A stretch of DNA of 44,494 bases from Microbispora oryzae. Its GTDB lineage: Bacteria > Actinomycetota > Actinomycetes > Streptosporangiales > Streptosporangiaceae. The stretch covers positions 1-44,494 of the forward strand of contig NZ_JAFCNB010000035.1 in the NCBI RefSeq assembly GCF_017896165.1, given 5' to 3'. Below the pieces are notes generated by a model that saw nothing but the letters and a program-made list of their open reading frames with translations, ran no database searches and had not been told where the DNA came from. Positions 14,919 to 23,104 of the stretch are shown here, piece by piece (position 1 is the stretch's first letter; every line of letters begins with the position of its first letter). The position numbers and the translations under genes are program-made.

Positions 14919-15746
14919 TCACCCCAACACCCGGCGGAGCCTCCCGGGCGGGGCGCTCCGCCAGCGCCATTCGCGCGGATAGCCGACCGACACCTCCTCG
15001 AAGCGGACGCCGTCGTGCCACGTGGTGCGGGGGATGTGCAGATGGCCGTAGACGGCGACCGCGGCCCGGTGGCGCAGGTGCCAGTCCGCGGTCAGGTCGG
15101 TGCCGCACCACTGGGCGAACTCCGGATAGCGCAGCACCCGGGTGGGCTCGCGAACCAGCGGGAAGTGGTTGACCAGCACGGTCCGCAGGCCGGGGTCGAC
15201 CTCCGCCAGCCGCCGCTCCGTCTCCGCCACGCGGGCCCGGCACCAGGCGTCTCTACTCGGGTACGGGTCGGGGTGGAGCAGGATCTCGTCGGTGCACACC
15301 ACGCCTACCTCGTAGGCGTGCGCCAGGGACGCCTCCTTCGTGGTCAGTCCCGGCATCCGGAACGAGTAGTCGTAGAGCAGGAACAGCGGCGCGACCACGA
15401 CGGGGCCACCCCTGCCGGTCCACACCGGATAGTCGTCCTCCGGGGTGACGACGCCGAGCCCCCGGCAGACCTCCACCAGGCGGCGGTACCTGGCCTCGCC
15501 CCGGAGCTGGACCGGATCCTCCCGGGGAGTCCACAGCTCGTGGTTGCCCGGCGCCCAGATCACCTTGGCGAAGCGGCCGGCGAGCAGGCCCAGGGCCCAT
15601 TCCACGTCCGCGAAGAGCTCCCCGACGTCACCGGCGACGATCAGCCAGTCGCCGTCGTGCTCGGGACGGATTCCTTCGAGGATCTCGCGGTTCTCCGCAT
15701 AGGCGATGTGCAGGTCGCTGATCGCGTACAGGGTCGGGCCTTCCAC
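14919..15746 (-). CDS. Calcineurin-like metallophosphoesterase
   Basis: 275 aa with a GTG start at 15746; no clear ribosome binding site, so it may be leaderless. It has the full metal-binding set of the family: SDLHIAYAE (D11, H13), VAGDVGEL (D40), PGNHELW (N68, H69, E70), VNHFPLV and VYGHLHIPR. No signal peptide is present, so it is cytoplasmic. The substrate is unknown. Its position inside the cluster and a single TAGGGG box 36 nt upstream suggest, but do not prove, a pathway role such as dephosphorylation of an intermediate or a self-protected product. It is convergent with the LAL gene and divergent from the exporter operon. Confidence 0.85.
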   Translation of the reverse strand: MEGPTLYAISDLHIAYAENREILEGIRPEHDGDWLIVAGDVGELFADVEWALGLLAGRFAKVIWAPGNHELWTPREDPVQLRGEARYRRLVEVCRGLGVVTPEDDYPVWTGRGGPVVVAPLFLLYDYSFRMPGLTTKEASLAHAYEVGVVCTDEILLHPDPYPSRDAWCRARVAETERRLAEVDPGLRTVLVNHFPLVREPTRVLRYPEFAQWCGTDLTADWHLRHRAAVAVYGHLHIPRTTWHDGVRFEEVSVGYPREWRWRSAPPGRLRRVLG

Positions 15747-15781
15747 GGTCGGAGGCTAGGCACGGCGCCGGCCGGGCCCAA

Positions 15782-15787
15782 CCCCTA
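15782..15787 (-). promoter_or_regulatory. Single TAGGGG box before metallophosphoesterase
   Basis: It reads GGTAGGGGTTGGGCC on the minus strand. The first hexamer matches the cluster motif, but the C before TAGGGG and the second repeat at +11 are missing. It also lies in the shared region 130 bp before the ABC operon. A weak member of the set. Confidence 0.35.
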
Positions 15788-15918
15788 CCGGACCCCGGCG
15801 GCGCCACCCGCGCCCACACCCGCGGGGACACGGGCGGCGCGGTGTCCACCGATCGACGGACAGCTGTCGGTCCGCCGGTCGTCGCGGTCCATTGGCCCCC
15901 CGGCGGAACCTGGTAACC

Positions 15919-16764
15919 GTGACAGATGCGGTACGAGTACGCGGCCTACGCAAGAGCTATCACGGGGCTTACGCCGTGGACGGTCTCGACCTGGACATCG
16001 CGGACGGCGAGATCTTCGCCCTGCTCGGGCCCAACGGAGCCGGCAAGACGACGACCGTCGAGATCCTCGAGGGGTTCCGCAGGCGCGACGCCGGCGACGT
16101 CCGGGTGCTCGGGGAGGACCCGCAGCGGGCGCCCAGGCGCTGGCGGTACGGCATCGGCCTGGTCCTGCAGAACGCCTCGGACATGGCCGACATGACCGTC
16201 GTGGAGACCGTCCGGCACTTCGCCGGGTATTACCCCGATCCTCGCCCGGTCGACGAGGTGATCGAGCTGGTCGGCCTGACCGACAAGGCAGGCAAGAAGG
16301 TGCGGACGCTCTCGGGCGGCCAGCGACGGCGGGTCGACGTCGCGATCGGCGTGGTCGGGCGGCCCCGGCTGCTGTTCCTGGACGAGCCGACGACCGGGTT
16401 CGACCCGGAGGCGCGCCGCCAGTTCTGGGCGCTGATCCGCCGGCTCTCCGAGGAGGACGGCACCACGATCCTGCTGACCACCCACTACCTGGACGAGGCC
16501 GAGGCGCTGGCGCACCGGGTCGGGGTGATCTCCGCCGGACGGATCCTCGCCGTCGACACCCCGGCCGACCTGGGCGGCCGCTCGTCGTCCGAGGCCACGG
16601 TGGGCTGGATCGAGCACGGCGAGACCCGGCGGCTGCGCACCGGCGACCCCACGGCGGCCACGCTCCAACTGGCCGCCCGGTTCGACGGCCCGATCCCCGG
16701 CCTGACCGTCACCCGCCCGTCCCTGGAAGACGTCTACCTCGACCTGATCGGAAGCCCGCGATGA
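15919..16764 (+). CDS. ABC exporter ATP-binding subunit
   Basis: 281 aa from GTG 15919. DrrA/CcmA-type ATPase with Walker A GPNGAGKTT (37-45), Q-loop LVLQNASDMAD, signature LSGGQ (131-135), Walker B LLFLDEPTTG (151-160) and switch His in TTHYLDEAEAL. The C-terminal extension (about 215-281) is typical of drug and antibiotic exporters. It is the first of four genes joined by 4-nt overlaps (ATGA with the permease). With the permease it probably exports the polyketide product or a toxic lipid-like compound and gives self-resistance. Confidence 0.92.
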   Translation: MTDAVRVRGLRKSYHGAYAVDGLDLDIADGEIFALLGPNGAGKTTTVEILEGFRRRDAGDVRVLGEDPQRAPRRWRYGIGLVLQNASDMADMTVVETVRHFAGYYPDPRPVDEVIELVGLTDKAGKKVRTLSGGQRRRVDVAIGVVGRPRLLFLDEPTTGFDPEARRQFWALIRRLSEEDGTTILLTTHYLDEAEALAHRVGVISAGRILAVDTPADLGGRSSSEATVGWIEHGETRRLRTGDPTAATLQLAARFDGPIPGLTVTRPSLEDVYLDLIGSPR

Positions 16765-17621
16765 CCACCCTGACCAGCCTGACCGACGAAAGCCCGGCCA
16801 CGGCCCCGCGTGTCGTGCGGGAGCCGTCGGTCTGGCGCCTGTGCCTGTCCCGCGCCGGGGTCGAGCTGCGCCAGTTCTTCCGCGAGCGCACCGCCGTGAT
16901 CTTCACCTTCGCGCTTCCGGTCGTGCTGCTGATCCTGCTCGGCTCGATCTTCGACAAGCAGTTCGCTGCCGGCGGCATCCCGTCCAGCCAGCTGCTGGCC
17001 GCCGGCATGATCGCCGGAGGGATCGGCTCGACCTGCTTCGTCAATCTGGCGACCAGCATCACCAGCGACCGCGAGGACGGCACGCTCAAGCGGCTGCGCG
17101 GCCAGCCGATGCCGCCGATCGCCTACTTCGCCGGAAAGGTCATCCTGGTCCTGGTGACCGCGTTCGCCGAGGTGGCGATCGTCCTGGCCGTCGGCGCGAT
17201 CTTCTATGACCTGCCGCTGCCCACCGACGCGGGACACTGGGTGACCTTCTCCTGGATCTTCCTGCTGGGCGTGACCGGGTGCGCGCTGCTGGGCACGGCG
17301 ATGAGCAGTGTTCCGCGATCGGTGCGCGGCGCGGCACCCATCGTCAACCTGCCGTTCCTCGTCCTGCAGTTCGTCTCGGGTATCTTCATCGTGCCGATCA
17401 CCACGCTGCCGCAGGTGTTGCAGCAGATCGGCGCCGTGTTCCCGCTGAAGTGGATGGCGCAGGGATTCCGCTCGGTGTTCCTGCCCGCCTCGGCGGCGGT
17501 CACGGAACCGGCCGGCGCCTGGGAACACGGCCGCATCGCGCTGGTCCTGGCGGCCTGGTGCCTCGGAGGTCTGATCCTGTGCCTGACGACGTTCCGTTGG
17601 CAGGGACGGAAGGACGGTTGA
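16761..17621 (+). CDS. ABC-2 type exporter permease
   Basis: 286 aa membrane protein from ATG 16761 (ATGA overlap with the ATPase). It has six predicted membrane spans: TM1 VIFTFALPVVLLILLGSIF, then AAGMIAGGIGST, LVLVTAFAEVAIVLAV, WIFLLGVTGCALLGTAMS, VNLPFLVLQFVSGIFIVPI and a last span LVLAAWCLGGLILCL. The ABC2_membrane motif DGTLKRLRGQPMPP is present. It forms the transmembrane channel for the ATPase above. It ends in TTGA, overlapping the kinase start. Confidence 0.92.
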   Translation: MTTLTSLTDESPATAPRVVREPSVWRLCLSRAGVELRQFFRERTAVIFTFALPVVLLILLGSIFDKQFAAGGIPSSQLLAAGMIAGGIGSTCFVNLATSITSDREDGTLKRLRGQPMPPIAYFAGKVILVLVTAFAEVAIVLAVGAIFYDLPLPTDAGHWVTFSWIFLLGVTGCALLGTAMSSVPRSVRGAAPIVNLPFLVLQFVSGIFIVPITTLPQVLQQIGAVFPLKWMAQGFRSVFLPASAAVTEPAGAWEHGRIALVLAAWCLGGLILCLTTFRWQGRKDG

Positions 17622-18790
17622 GCCGCGGGCCGGACGAGTGGCTGCGCTGGCAGCCCATCTGGGATGTGTACTTCGTCCTGGTCAGCGCGGCCGGCCTGGC
17701 CGGCGTGCTGTTCACCGGAGGCGCCGGTCCCGCGCGGCGGGCCGGCGCGGCCGGGCTGCTGGTCCTGCTGGTCGCCGCCCACCTGCTGATCGGCCGGCGG
17801 CTGATCCACTCCGGCCGGGGCACCCGGCGCGCGCTGGCGTACCAGCTCGGCGTGGTGCTGGTGTTCGCCGCCGCCGTCGCGCTGGCGGCCGGCAGCGCGT
17901 TCATGCTGTTCGCCCTGTGCGCCCCGGCGTTCATGACCGTAGGCCCGATCGCCGGCGCGCTCGTCGTGCTGGCCCTCAACCTGGTGTGGATCGGGATGGC
18001 GGCGGCCGGTGAGACGTTCCCCGGCCCCGGCTCGCTACTGGCCGTCGCGGGCGTGACGGCCACGGCGCTCTCGATCGTGGTGGGCGTCTGGGCGTGCCAG
18101 ATCATCCGGCAGAGCACCGAGCGGGCCACGCTGATCCGCGAACTGGAGGACACCCGGGCCGAGCTTGGCCGGCTGTCCTACGAGGCGGGGCGGGCCGCCG
18201 AGCGCGAGCAGTTCGCCGACGCCATCCACGACACGCTCGCCCAGGGCCTGTCCAGCACGATCATGCTGCTGCAGGCCACCGGATCGGCGCTGGCCACCGA
18301 CGCCGAGCGGGCCCGCCGCTACCTCGAACTGGCCGAGACCACCACCCGCGACAACCTGGCCGACGCCCGCGCGCTGATCACCGCGCGCCCCCTGCCCGAA
18401 GCCACCTCCGCCTCCCTGGTGGACGCGCTCCGCCGGGAGGTCGACCGGCTGCGGGACATGCACGGCATCGACGCCACGCTCCGGGTGGACGGCGCCCCCG
18501 ACCCCGCCGACACCGCGCTCAACGTCGACCTGCTCCGGCTCGCGCAGGAGGCGTTGAGCAACGTCCGCAAGCACGCGGAGGCCGGCCGGGTCGAGGTCGT
18601 CCTGTCCGCGGAGGCGGGCCGCGTGAGACTGGAGGTCCGCGACGACGGCCGCGGCTTCGCAGCCGACGCCACGCCGGCGGGGCACGGCCTGCCGCTCATG
18701 CGGCGGCGCCTCCGGCAGGCCGGCGGCGCGCTGCGGATCGACTCGGCGCCCGGGGAGGGCACCTCCGTGCGGATCCAGGTGCCCGCGTGA
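17618..18790 (+). CDS. NarL/LiaS-type sensor histidine kinase
   Basis: 390 aa. TTG 17618 overlaps the permease stop (TTGA), which explains the odd start codon; reading frames further upstream run inside the permease. Residues 15-165 hold about five membrane helices and no large extracellular sensor domain. A HisKA_3 domain follows with phospho-acceptor H204 in FADAIHDTLAQGLSS, then a HATPase_c domain with the N box AQEALSNVRKHA (309-320) and G1 box DDGRGF (342-347). Intramembrane kinases of this type sense membrane-active antibiotics. Its response regulator overlaps by 4 nt and the exporter is in the same operon. Confidence 0.92.
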   Translation: MSRGPDEWLRWQPIWDVYFVLVSAAGLAGVLFTGGAGPARRAGAAGLLVLLVAAHLLIGRRLIHSGRGTRRALAYQLGVVLVFAAAVALAAGSAFMLFALCAPAFMTVGPIAGALVVLALNLVWIGMAAAGETFPGPGSLLAVAGVTATALSIVVGVWACQIIRQSTERATLIRELEDTRAELGRLSYEAGRAAEREQFADAIHDTLAQGLSSTIMLLQATGSALATDAERARRYLELAETTTRDNLADARALITARPLPEATSASLVDALRREVDRLRDMHGIDATLRVDGAPDPADTALNVDLLRLAQEALSNVRKHAEAGRVEVVLSAEAGRVRLEVRDDGRGFAADATPAGHGLPLMRRRLRQAGGALRIDSAPGEGTSVRIQVPA

Positions 18791-19410
18791 CGATCACTGT
18801 GCTGCTGGTGGACGACCACCCGGTGATCCGGGCCGGGATCCGCGCGATGCTCCACGACGAGCCCGAGCTGACCATCGTCGGCGAGGCCGCGTCCGGGTCG
18901 GCCGCGCTGGCCGCCGCCCGCGAGCTGACCCCGGACGTCGTCCTGATGGATCTCCGGCTGCCCGACGGCGACGGGGTCGGCGCCACGGCGGCGATCCGCG
19001 CCGAGCTGCCGGGCACCCGTGTGGTGATCCTCACGACCTACGAGACCGACGGCGACATCCTGCGGGCGGTCGAGGCCGGCGCGGCCGGCTACCTGCTGAA
19101 GGACACCTCGCCCGCCGACCTGGCCCAGGCGGTCCGGGCCGCCGCGCGGGGCGAGACCGTCCTTTCCCCCTCGGTCGCGGCCAAGCTGCTCGACCGGGTG
19201 CGGCAGCCCCGCCCCGAGACGCTGTCCCGCCGCGAGGTGGAGGTCCTGCGCCTGGTCGCCCGGGGACTGACCAACGCCGACATCGGGCGTGCCCTGTTCA
19301 TCACCGAGGCCACGGTGAAGACGTACGTCACGCGGATCTTCGCGAAGCTGGAGGTGTCCGACCGCACCGCGGCCGTCATGGCGGCGGTGCGGGCCGGCAT
19401 CCTCGGCTGA
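18787..19410 (+). CDS. NarL/FixJ-family response regulator
   Basis: 207 aa from GTG 18787 (GTGA overlap with the kinase). The receiver domain shows acidic residues LLVDDHP (D9, D10), the phospho-acceptor D55 in VVLMDLRLPDG, T83/T84 and K105 in GYLLKDTSP. The C-terminal GerE helix-turn-helix is LSRREVEVLRLVARGLTNAD followed by EATVKTYVTRIFAKLEV. It most likely activates the exporter operon on detection of the product. Confidence 0.94.
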   Translation: MTITVLLVDDHPVIRAGIRAMLHDEPELTIVGEAASGSAALAAARELTPDVVLMDLRLPDGDGVGATAAIRAELPGTRVVILTTYETDGDILRAVEAGAAGYLLKDTSPADLAQAVRAAARGETVLSPSVAAKLLDRVRQPRPETLSRREVEVLRLVARGLTNADIGRALFITEATVKTYVTRIFAKLEVSDRTAAVMAAVRAGILG

Positions 19411-19454
19411 CGTCGGACGACGGAGCCGGGTCGGCCGGCCCGTCAGCCGGCCCG

Positions 19455-20699
19455 TCAGCCGGCCACCGCCTCCAGCGGTTCCTCGTGACCGGGGACCGCC
19501 GTCTCGGCCGGCCGGCGCTGGACCAGACGGAGCAGCGGAGGCGCCATCAGCGTCGTTACCAGGGCCATCAAGACCATGACGGTGAACATGGTGGAGCTGA
19601 TGATGCCGAGCTGGAGACCGACGGACAGGACCACCAGCTCGGTCAGGCCGCGGGTGTTCATCAGGACCCCGAGGGTGAAGGCGTCCGTCCAGCGTTCGCC
19701 GACGGCGCGGGCGGCCAGCGCGGTCCCGCCCAGCTTTCCCGCCGTGGCGACCGCGACCACCAGGACGACGACGCCCCAGACACCTGCCGTACGCAGCCCC
19801 TCGATGTGGGTCGACAGGCCGGTCATGACGAAGAACACCGGCAGCAGGAGATGGGTCACGACCACGTCGAGCCGATCGTGCACCGAGCGCTGCCACTCCG
19901 CACGCCGCGGCATCACGGCGCCGGCCATGAACCCGCCGAAGACGACGTGGATGCCCGCCCGGTCGGCGGCCCAGGCGGCGAGCAGCGCCACCACCAGCGC
20001 CAGCCAGATCGGGACGGTGTCCAGCCGGGCGAGCGCCGGCCGGACCACGCCGAGCATGACCGCGACGTACGCGACCGCGAGGACCGGTGTCCACACCCCG
20101 TCGCCCGCCCCCGCGGCCCGGCTGAGCGCGATGACGAACGCCAGCAGGCACCAGGCCACGACGTCGTTGACGGCGGCCGACACCAGGCTCAGCGTGCCGA
20201 TCCTGGTGCCGGCCAGCCCGGACTCCTTCAGCAGCCGGGCCAGGACGGGGAACGCGGTGATCGCCATCGCCGCGCCGACGAAGAGGCAGAAGACGAGCTC
20301 GTCCACGCCGCCCCCGTAGCCGGGGTAGAGGACCAGGGCGAGCCCGACGGCCAGCACGAGCGGTACGACGATCGACGCTCCGGCGACGGACGCGAGCCGG
20401 GCGCCGTGCCCGCGCAGCCGCCCGAAGTCGAGCTCCAGCCCGATCATGAACATGAACAGCACCAGGCCCACCTGGGCCAGCACCCCGAGGGCGGAGACCA
20501 CGGACGCGGGGAACAGGTAGCGGCCGGCCGACGGCGCGACCACGCCCAGCAGGCTCGGCCCCAGCAGGATGCCGGCGATGATCTCACCGATGACCCGCGG
20601 CTGGCCGATCCTGCCGACCAGCCGTCCCACGGCCCAGATGACCAGCATGATGACGCCGAGCGCGAGCAGCGTCCAGACCTTGGGGTCGAGGGTGTTCAC
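19455..20699 (-). CDS. CPA2-family cation/proton antiporter
   Basis: 414 aa, 11-13 membrane spans, with a GTG start at 20699. The Na_H_Exchanger domain shows GEIIAGILLGPSLLG, MFMIGLELDFG, AMAITAFPVLARLL, the ion-binding Asp in AAVNDVVAWCLLA (an ND motif as in CPA2), FGGFMAGAVMPR and the helix GVLMNTRGLTELVVLSVG. No C-terminal RCK/TrkA-N domain is present, so it is the short type. It starts 9 nt after the halogenase-like gene and its ribosome binding site (GGAAG) overlaps that stop codon, so the two are co-translated. In polyketide clusters such antiporters have been proposed as self-resistance or ion-homeostasis factors; that is inference here. Confidence 0.9.
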   Translation of the reverse strand: MNTLDPKVWTLLALGVIMLVIWAVGRLVGRIGQPRVIGEIIAGILLGPSLLGVVAPSAGRYLFPASVVSALGVLAQVGLVLFMFMIGLELDFGRLRGHGARLASVAGASIVVPLVLAVGLALVLYPGYGGGVDELVFCLFVGAAMAITAFPVLARLLKESGLAGTRIGTLSLVSAAVNDVVAWCLLAFVIALSRAAGAGDGVWTPVLAVAYVAVMLGVVRPALARLDTVPIWLALVVALLAAWAADRAGIHVVFGGFMAGAVMPRRAEWQRSVHDRLDVVVTHLLLPVFFVMTGLSTHIEGLRTAGVWGVVVLVVAVATAGKLGGTALAARAVGERWTDAFTLGVLMNTRGLTELVVLSVGLQLGIISSTMFTVMVLMALVTTLMAPPLLRLVQRRPAETAVPGHEEPLEAVAG

Positions 20700-20708
20700 G
20701 GCCTGGGC

Positions 20709-22436
20709 TTACTTCCGTGCCAGCTGGGCGCCCGGGACCCAGTCGTCGTCGACGATGCCCGCGGCACGGTCCTCCTCGTAGATCTCGACGAGGCGCATCA
20801 GCTCACCGTCGCCGCGCCACCGCTCGACCTGGGCGCGCATCGGCTCGTCGTCCTCCTCGGCGGCGCCCTCGTCCACGATCGTCTTGATCAGCTGGCCGGA
20901 GATCCGCTCGACCAGGCGCACGTTGTCGGCGAACCTGGCGTCGAACTCCTCGTCGTTCATCTCGGCCACCAGGCCGATGTGGGCCTGCCGCATGAACCCG
21001 AAGTCGTAGAAGCTGGCGAACGAGTCCGTGAGCCGCGACCGGTCGACGGCGTCCCACTCACGGAAGAACCGCTGCACGTTGTCCATCGCGGCCTGGAAGC
21101 GGGCCAGGCCCCAGACCAGCTGCGGGTAGTCGATCAGGCGGCGGAACTTGTCGTGGAAGTACAGCAGCGCCGGGACGGCCCAGTAGACGGCCGTGTCCCA
21201 GATGACCTTGGACTGCATGACGCGGGCGTTGCCCATCAGCGGATACTGGTGGGTGTAGATCTTGAACCAGCCCTCGCCGATCGTGAGGTACATCTGGTTG
21301 TGGATCGCGGCCAGTTCGGCGATGTCCTCGCCGTCCAGGTCACGGGTGACCAGGTCGGTGATGAGCCCGTTGCTGATCGAGATCATGTCGAACCCAGGGG
21401 AATAGAACGGGTCGAGGAAAAGCCCCGCCTCACCGGTCAGAGCCCACCGGTCCGCAGAGTACACCTGTTCGACACTGTACGGATAGTTGCGCAGCACCTT
21501 GAAGTCCTGCAGCTTGTCCTGGTGCTCCTCGACGACGCGGGCACACTGCGGCTCGTGCTCGCGCAGCCACTCCAGAGCCCGCTCGAAGCGGTTCATCGTC
21601 TCGAACGGATGCACCTCGGGGTCGGTGACGATGCCGATGCTGATCGAGTCGGAGGCCAGCCGGATCAGCCAGACCCAGTAGCCGCGGCCCAGCAGGTGGT
21701 TGGTGGACAGCTCGCGGCGGCCCGAACGGATGCGGCCCCGCCACTCCGGGTCGTCCGACCAGTCGTTGATGTCGATCGGGTGACTGAGCCGGAACCAGAC
21801 CGCGCCGGCCCGGTGCTCGGACTCCTTGGTCAGCTTGAGCTTGCGCTTGAGCAGCGAGGAGCGGCCGGTGGCGTCGAGCGCCCAGCGCGCCTCCACCTGC
21901 CGCGTCTCGCCGTCCGCGCCGGTGATCGTGACACGGTGCGGTTCCCCAGGCCGGAGGTCGACGTCGTCCACCTTGCCGTAGACGAACGTGACGCCGCGCG
22001 CGGCCAGGTCGGCGGCGAGGTGGTTCTCCAGCCGGCCGCGGTCGAGCTGGAAGCTGCTGACCTCGTACGGCGGCAGGTCCGCGTGGCCCACCTCCGCCCG
22101 GCGGGTGATGTCCTCGTTGCCCTCGGCGCTGAAGAACATCCGGATGCCGTACTTGTCGAGCTGCTGCTCCCGCAGGTGCTCGGTCAGGCCCAGGACGTCC
22201 CGCAGGTAGCGGCCGCCGATCTCGACCGTCGACTCGCCCACCTTGTGCGCGGCTTCGGGAACGGGATGCCGCTGACGCTCGACGACCAGGATGCCGGTGT
22301 CCGGACGCGCCTGCTTGATCTGTAGGGCCAGCGTCAGACCGGCCGCGCCGCCACCCAAGATGGCCACGTCGTACCGGTCGGCCTGCGGCGGGTTCGGCTG
22401 CGGGTGACCGCCGGCCTCGACGGCGTCCTGCGACAT
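20709..22436 (-). CDS. Flavin-dependent halogenase-like monooxygenase
   Basis: 575 aa from ATG 22436 (MSQDAVEAGG). The FAD Rossmann motif is VAILGGGAAGLTLAL (GxGxxG 28-33), with VVERQ closing the strand. KVGES (65-69) and GRLENHL are typical of the Trp_halogenase/FAD_binding_3 family. The segment LDKYGIRMFF places K95 where the catalytic Lys of flavin halogenases is expected. WVWLI (254-258) matches the first five positions of the halogenase motif WxWxIP, but Arg replaces Pro. GEAGLFLDPFYSPGFDM (335-351) is the second FAD-binding segment. It lies between an SCP2 gene and an antiporter gene in one operon with a GCTAGGGG box. It would chlorinate an aromatic, enol or carrier-bound intermediate, or act as a non-halogenating oxidase. 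It needs a reduced-flavin source, and no flavin reductase gene is in the window. Confidence 0.78.
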   Translation of the reverse strand: MSQDAVEAGGHPQPNPPQADRYDVAILGGGAAGLTLALQIKQARPDTGILVVERQRHPVPEAAHKVGESTVEIGGRYLRDVLGLTEHLREQQLDKYGIRMFFSAEGNEDITRRAEVGHADLPPYEVSSFQLDRGRLENHLAADLAARGVTFVYGKVDDVDLRPGEPHRVTITGADGETRQVEARWALDATGRSSLLKRKLKLTKESEHRAGAVWFRLSHPIDINDWSDDPEWRGRIRSGRRELSTNHLLGRGYWVWLIRLASDSISIGIVTDPEVHPFETMNRFERALEWLREHEPQCARVVEEHQDKLQDFKVLRNYPYSVEQVYSADRWALTGEAGLFLDPFYSPGFDMISISNGLITDLVTRDLDGEDIAELAAIHNQMYLTIGEGWFKIYTHQYPLMGNARVMQSKVIWDTAVYWAVPALLYFHDKFRRLIDYPQLVWGLARFQAAMDNVQRFFREWDAVDRSRLTDSFASFYDFGFMRQAHIGLVAEMNDEEFDARFADNVRLVERISGQLIKTIVDEGAAEEDDEPMRAQVERWRGDGELMRLVEIYEEDRAAGIVDDDWVPGAQLARK

Positions 22437-22525
22437 GGTCGTTCCCTTCGTCGTGTCGATCTCGTTGGTGTACGTGCTGTGGACGCGGGCGGGGACGCGG
22501 GCGCAGGCGCGGGACCGCGGCCCGG

Positions 22526-22852
22526 CTAGCCCGCCTGCGGGCCGAAGAGCTCGGCGGACCTCGTGGCGAGCATCGTGTCGCCGGTGACCTTGAGGCGGCC
22601 CGTCATGAACGCGCGCATCGCGTCCTGCGTGCCCTGCGCGATCGCGATCCAGGTCGCGGCGTCGGTGGTGAACGTGGTGTCCGGCTCCTCGACCCCGCCG
22701 GGGATCAGCCGCCCCTCGCCGTCGACGATCTCGAAGGCCCAGACACCGGGGTCCGCGTCCGTGATGTTCCACTGGATGGTCTTGGTCAGCCCCGCCGCGG
22801 CGGACGCGTTGTAGCGAGCCGGAAGGGCTTCGAAGAATTGGTTCACGTTCAT
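22526..22852 (-). CDS. SCP2 sterol-carrier-fold protein
   Basis: 108 aa from ATG 22852 (MNVNQFFEALPARYN). AAGGGAC lies upstream; reading further upstream has no support. The whole protein is one SCP2 domain: IQWNITDADPGVWAFEIVDG, then EPDTTFTTDAATWIAIAQGT and MTGRLKVTGDTMLATRSAEL. SCP2 domains bind hydrophobic ligands in a tunnel. It is the first gene of the SCP2, halogenase, antiporter operon, 89 nt before the halogenase, so it may present or hold a lipophilic substrate for that enzyme. No catalytic residues are visible. Confidence 0.88.
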   Translation of the reverse strand: MNVNQFFEALPARYNASAAAGLTKTIQWNITDADPGVWAFEIVDGEGRLIPGGVEEPDTTFTTDAATWIAIAQGTQDAMRAFMTGRLKVTGDTMLATRSAELFGPQAG

Positions 22853-23044
22853 GGCCCGACGTCCCTTCTGCTGATTCGCCTCGCCGGCTCGGGCCGGCGG
22901 GCCGCCACCCGGGCGGTCACCCTGGCATTCGCGAAACGGGCCGGCGAGCGTGGCCGAGGGCCGCGACGCCGTCACCTGGGGAAACGCGCCGACCAACCGT
23001 CACCGCTGCTGCCGGAAGTTAGTCGCCGGGCGCAGCGGTCGAAG

Positions 23045-23063
23045 CCCCTAACGTGCCCCTAGC
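23045..23063 (-). promoter_or_regulatory. GCTAGGGG direct-repeat operator candidate (SCP2-halogenase operon)
   Basis: On the minus strand it reads GCTAGGGG-CACGT-TAGGGG, two perfect hexamers in 11-bp phase. A further CAGGGG lies just upstream (23065-23070). The site is about 190-210 nt before the SCP2 start, in the same orientation. Confidence 0.75.
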
Positions 23064-23104
23064 GCCCCTGGCGTGCCCGCAGCCTCCGTGCCCGCGCGGG
23101 CGTC

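Noticed and set aside
19485..22325. 946-codon open frame on the plus strand over the antiporter and halogenase genes
   Set aside because: Low-complexity (Asp/His/Arg/Gln-rich) translation antisense to two genes with clear motifs.
22437..22772. N-terminal extension of the halogenase frame back to 22772
   Set aside because: The extension overlaps the SCP2 gene in another frame and is Arg/Gly-rich. The FAD motif begins just after ATG 22436.
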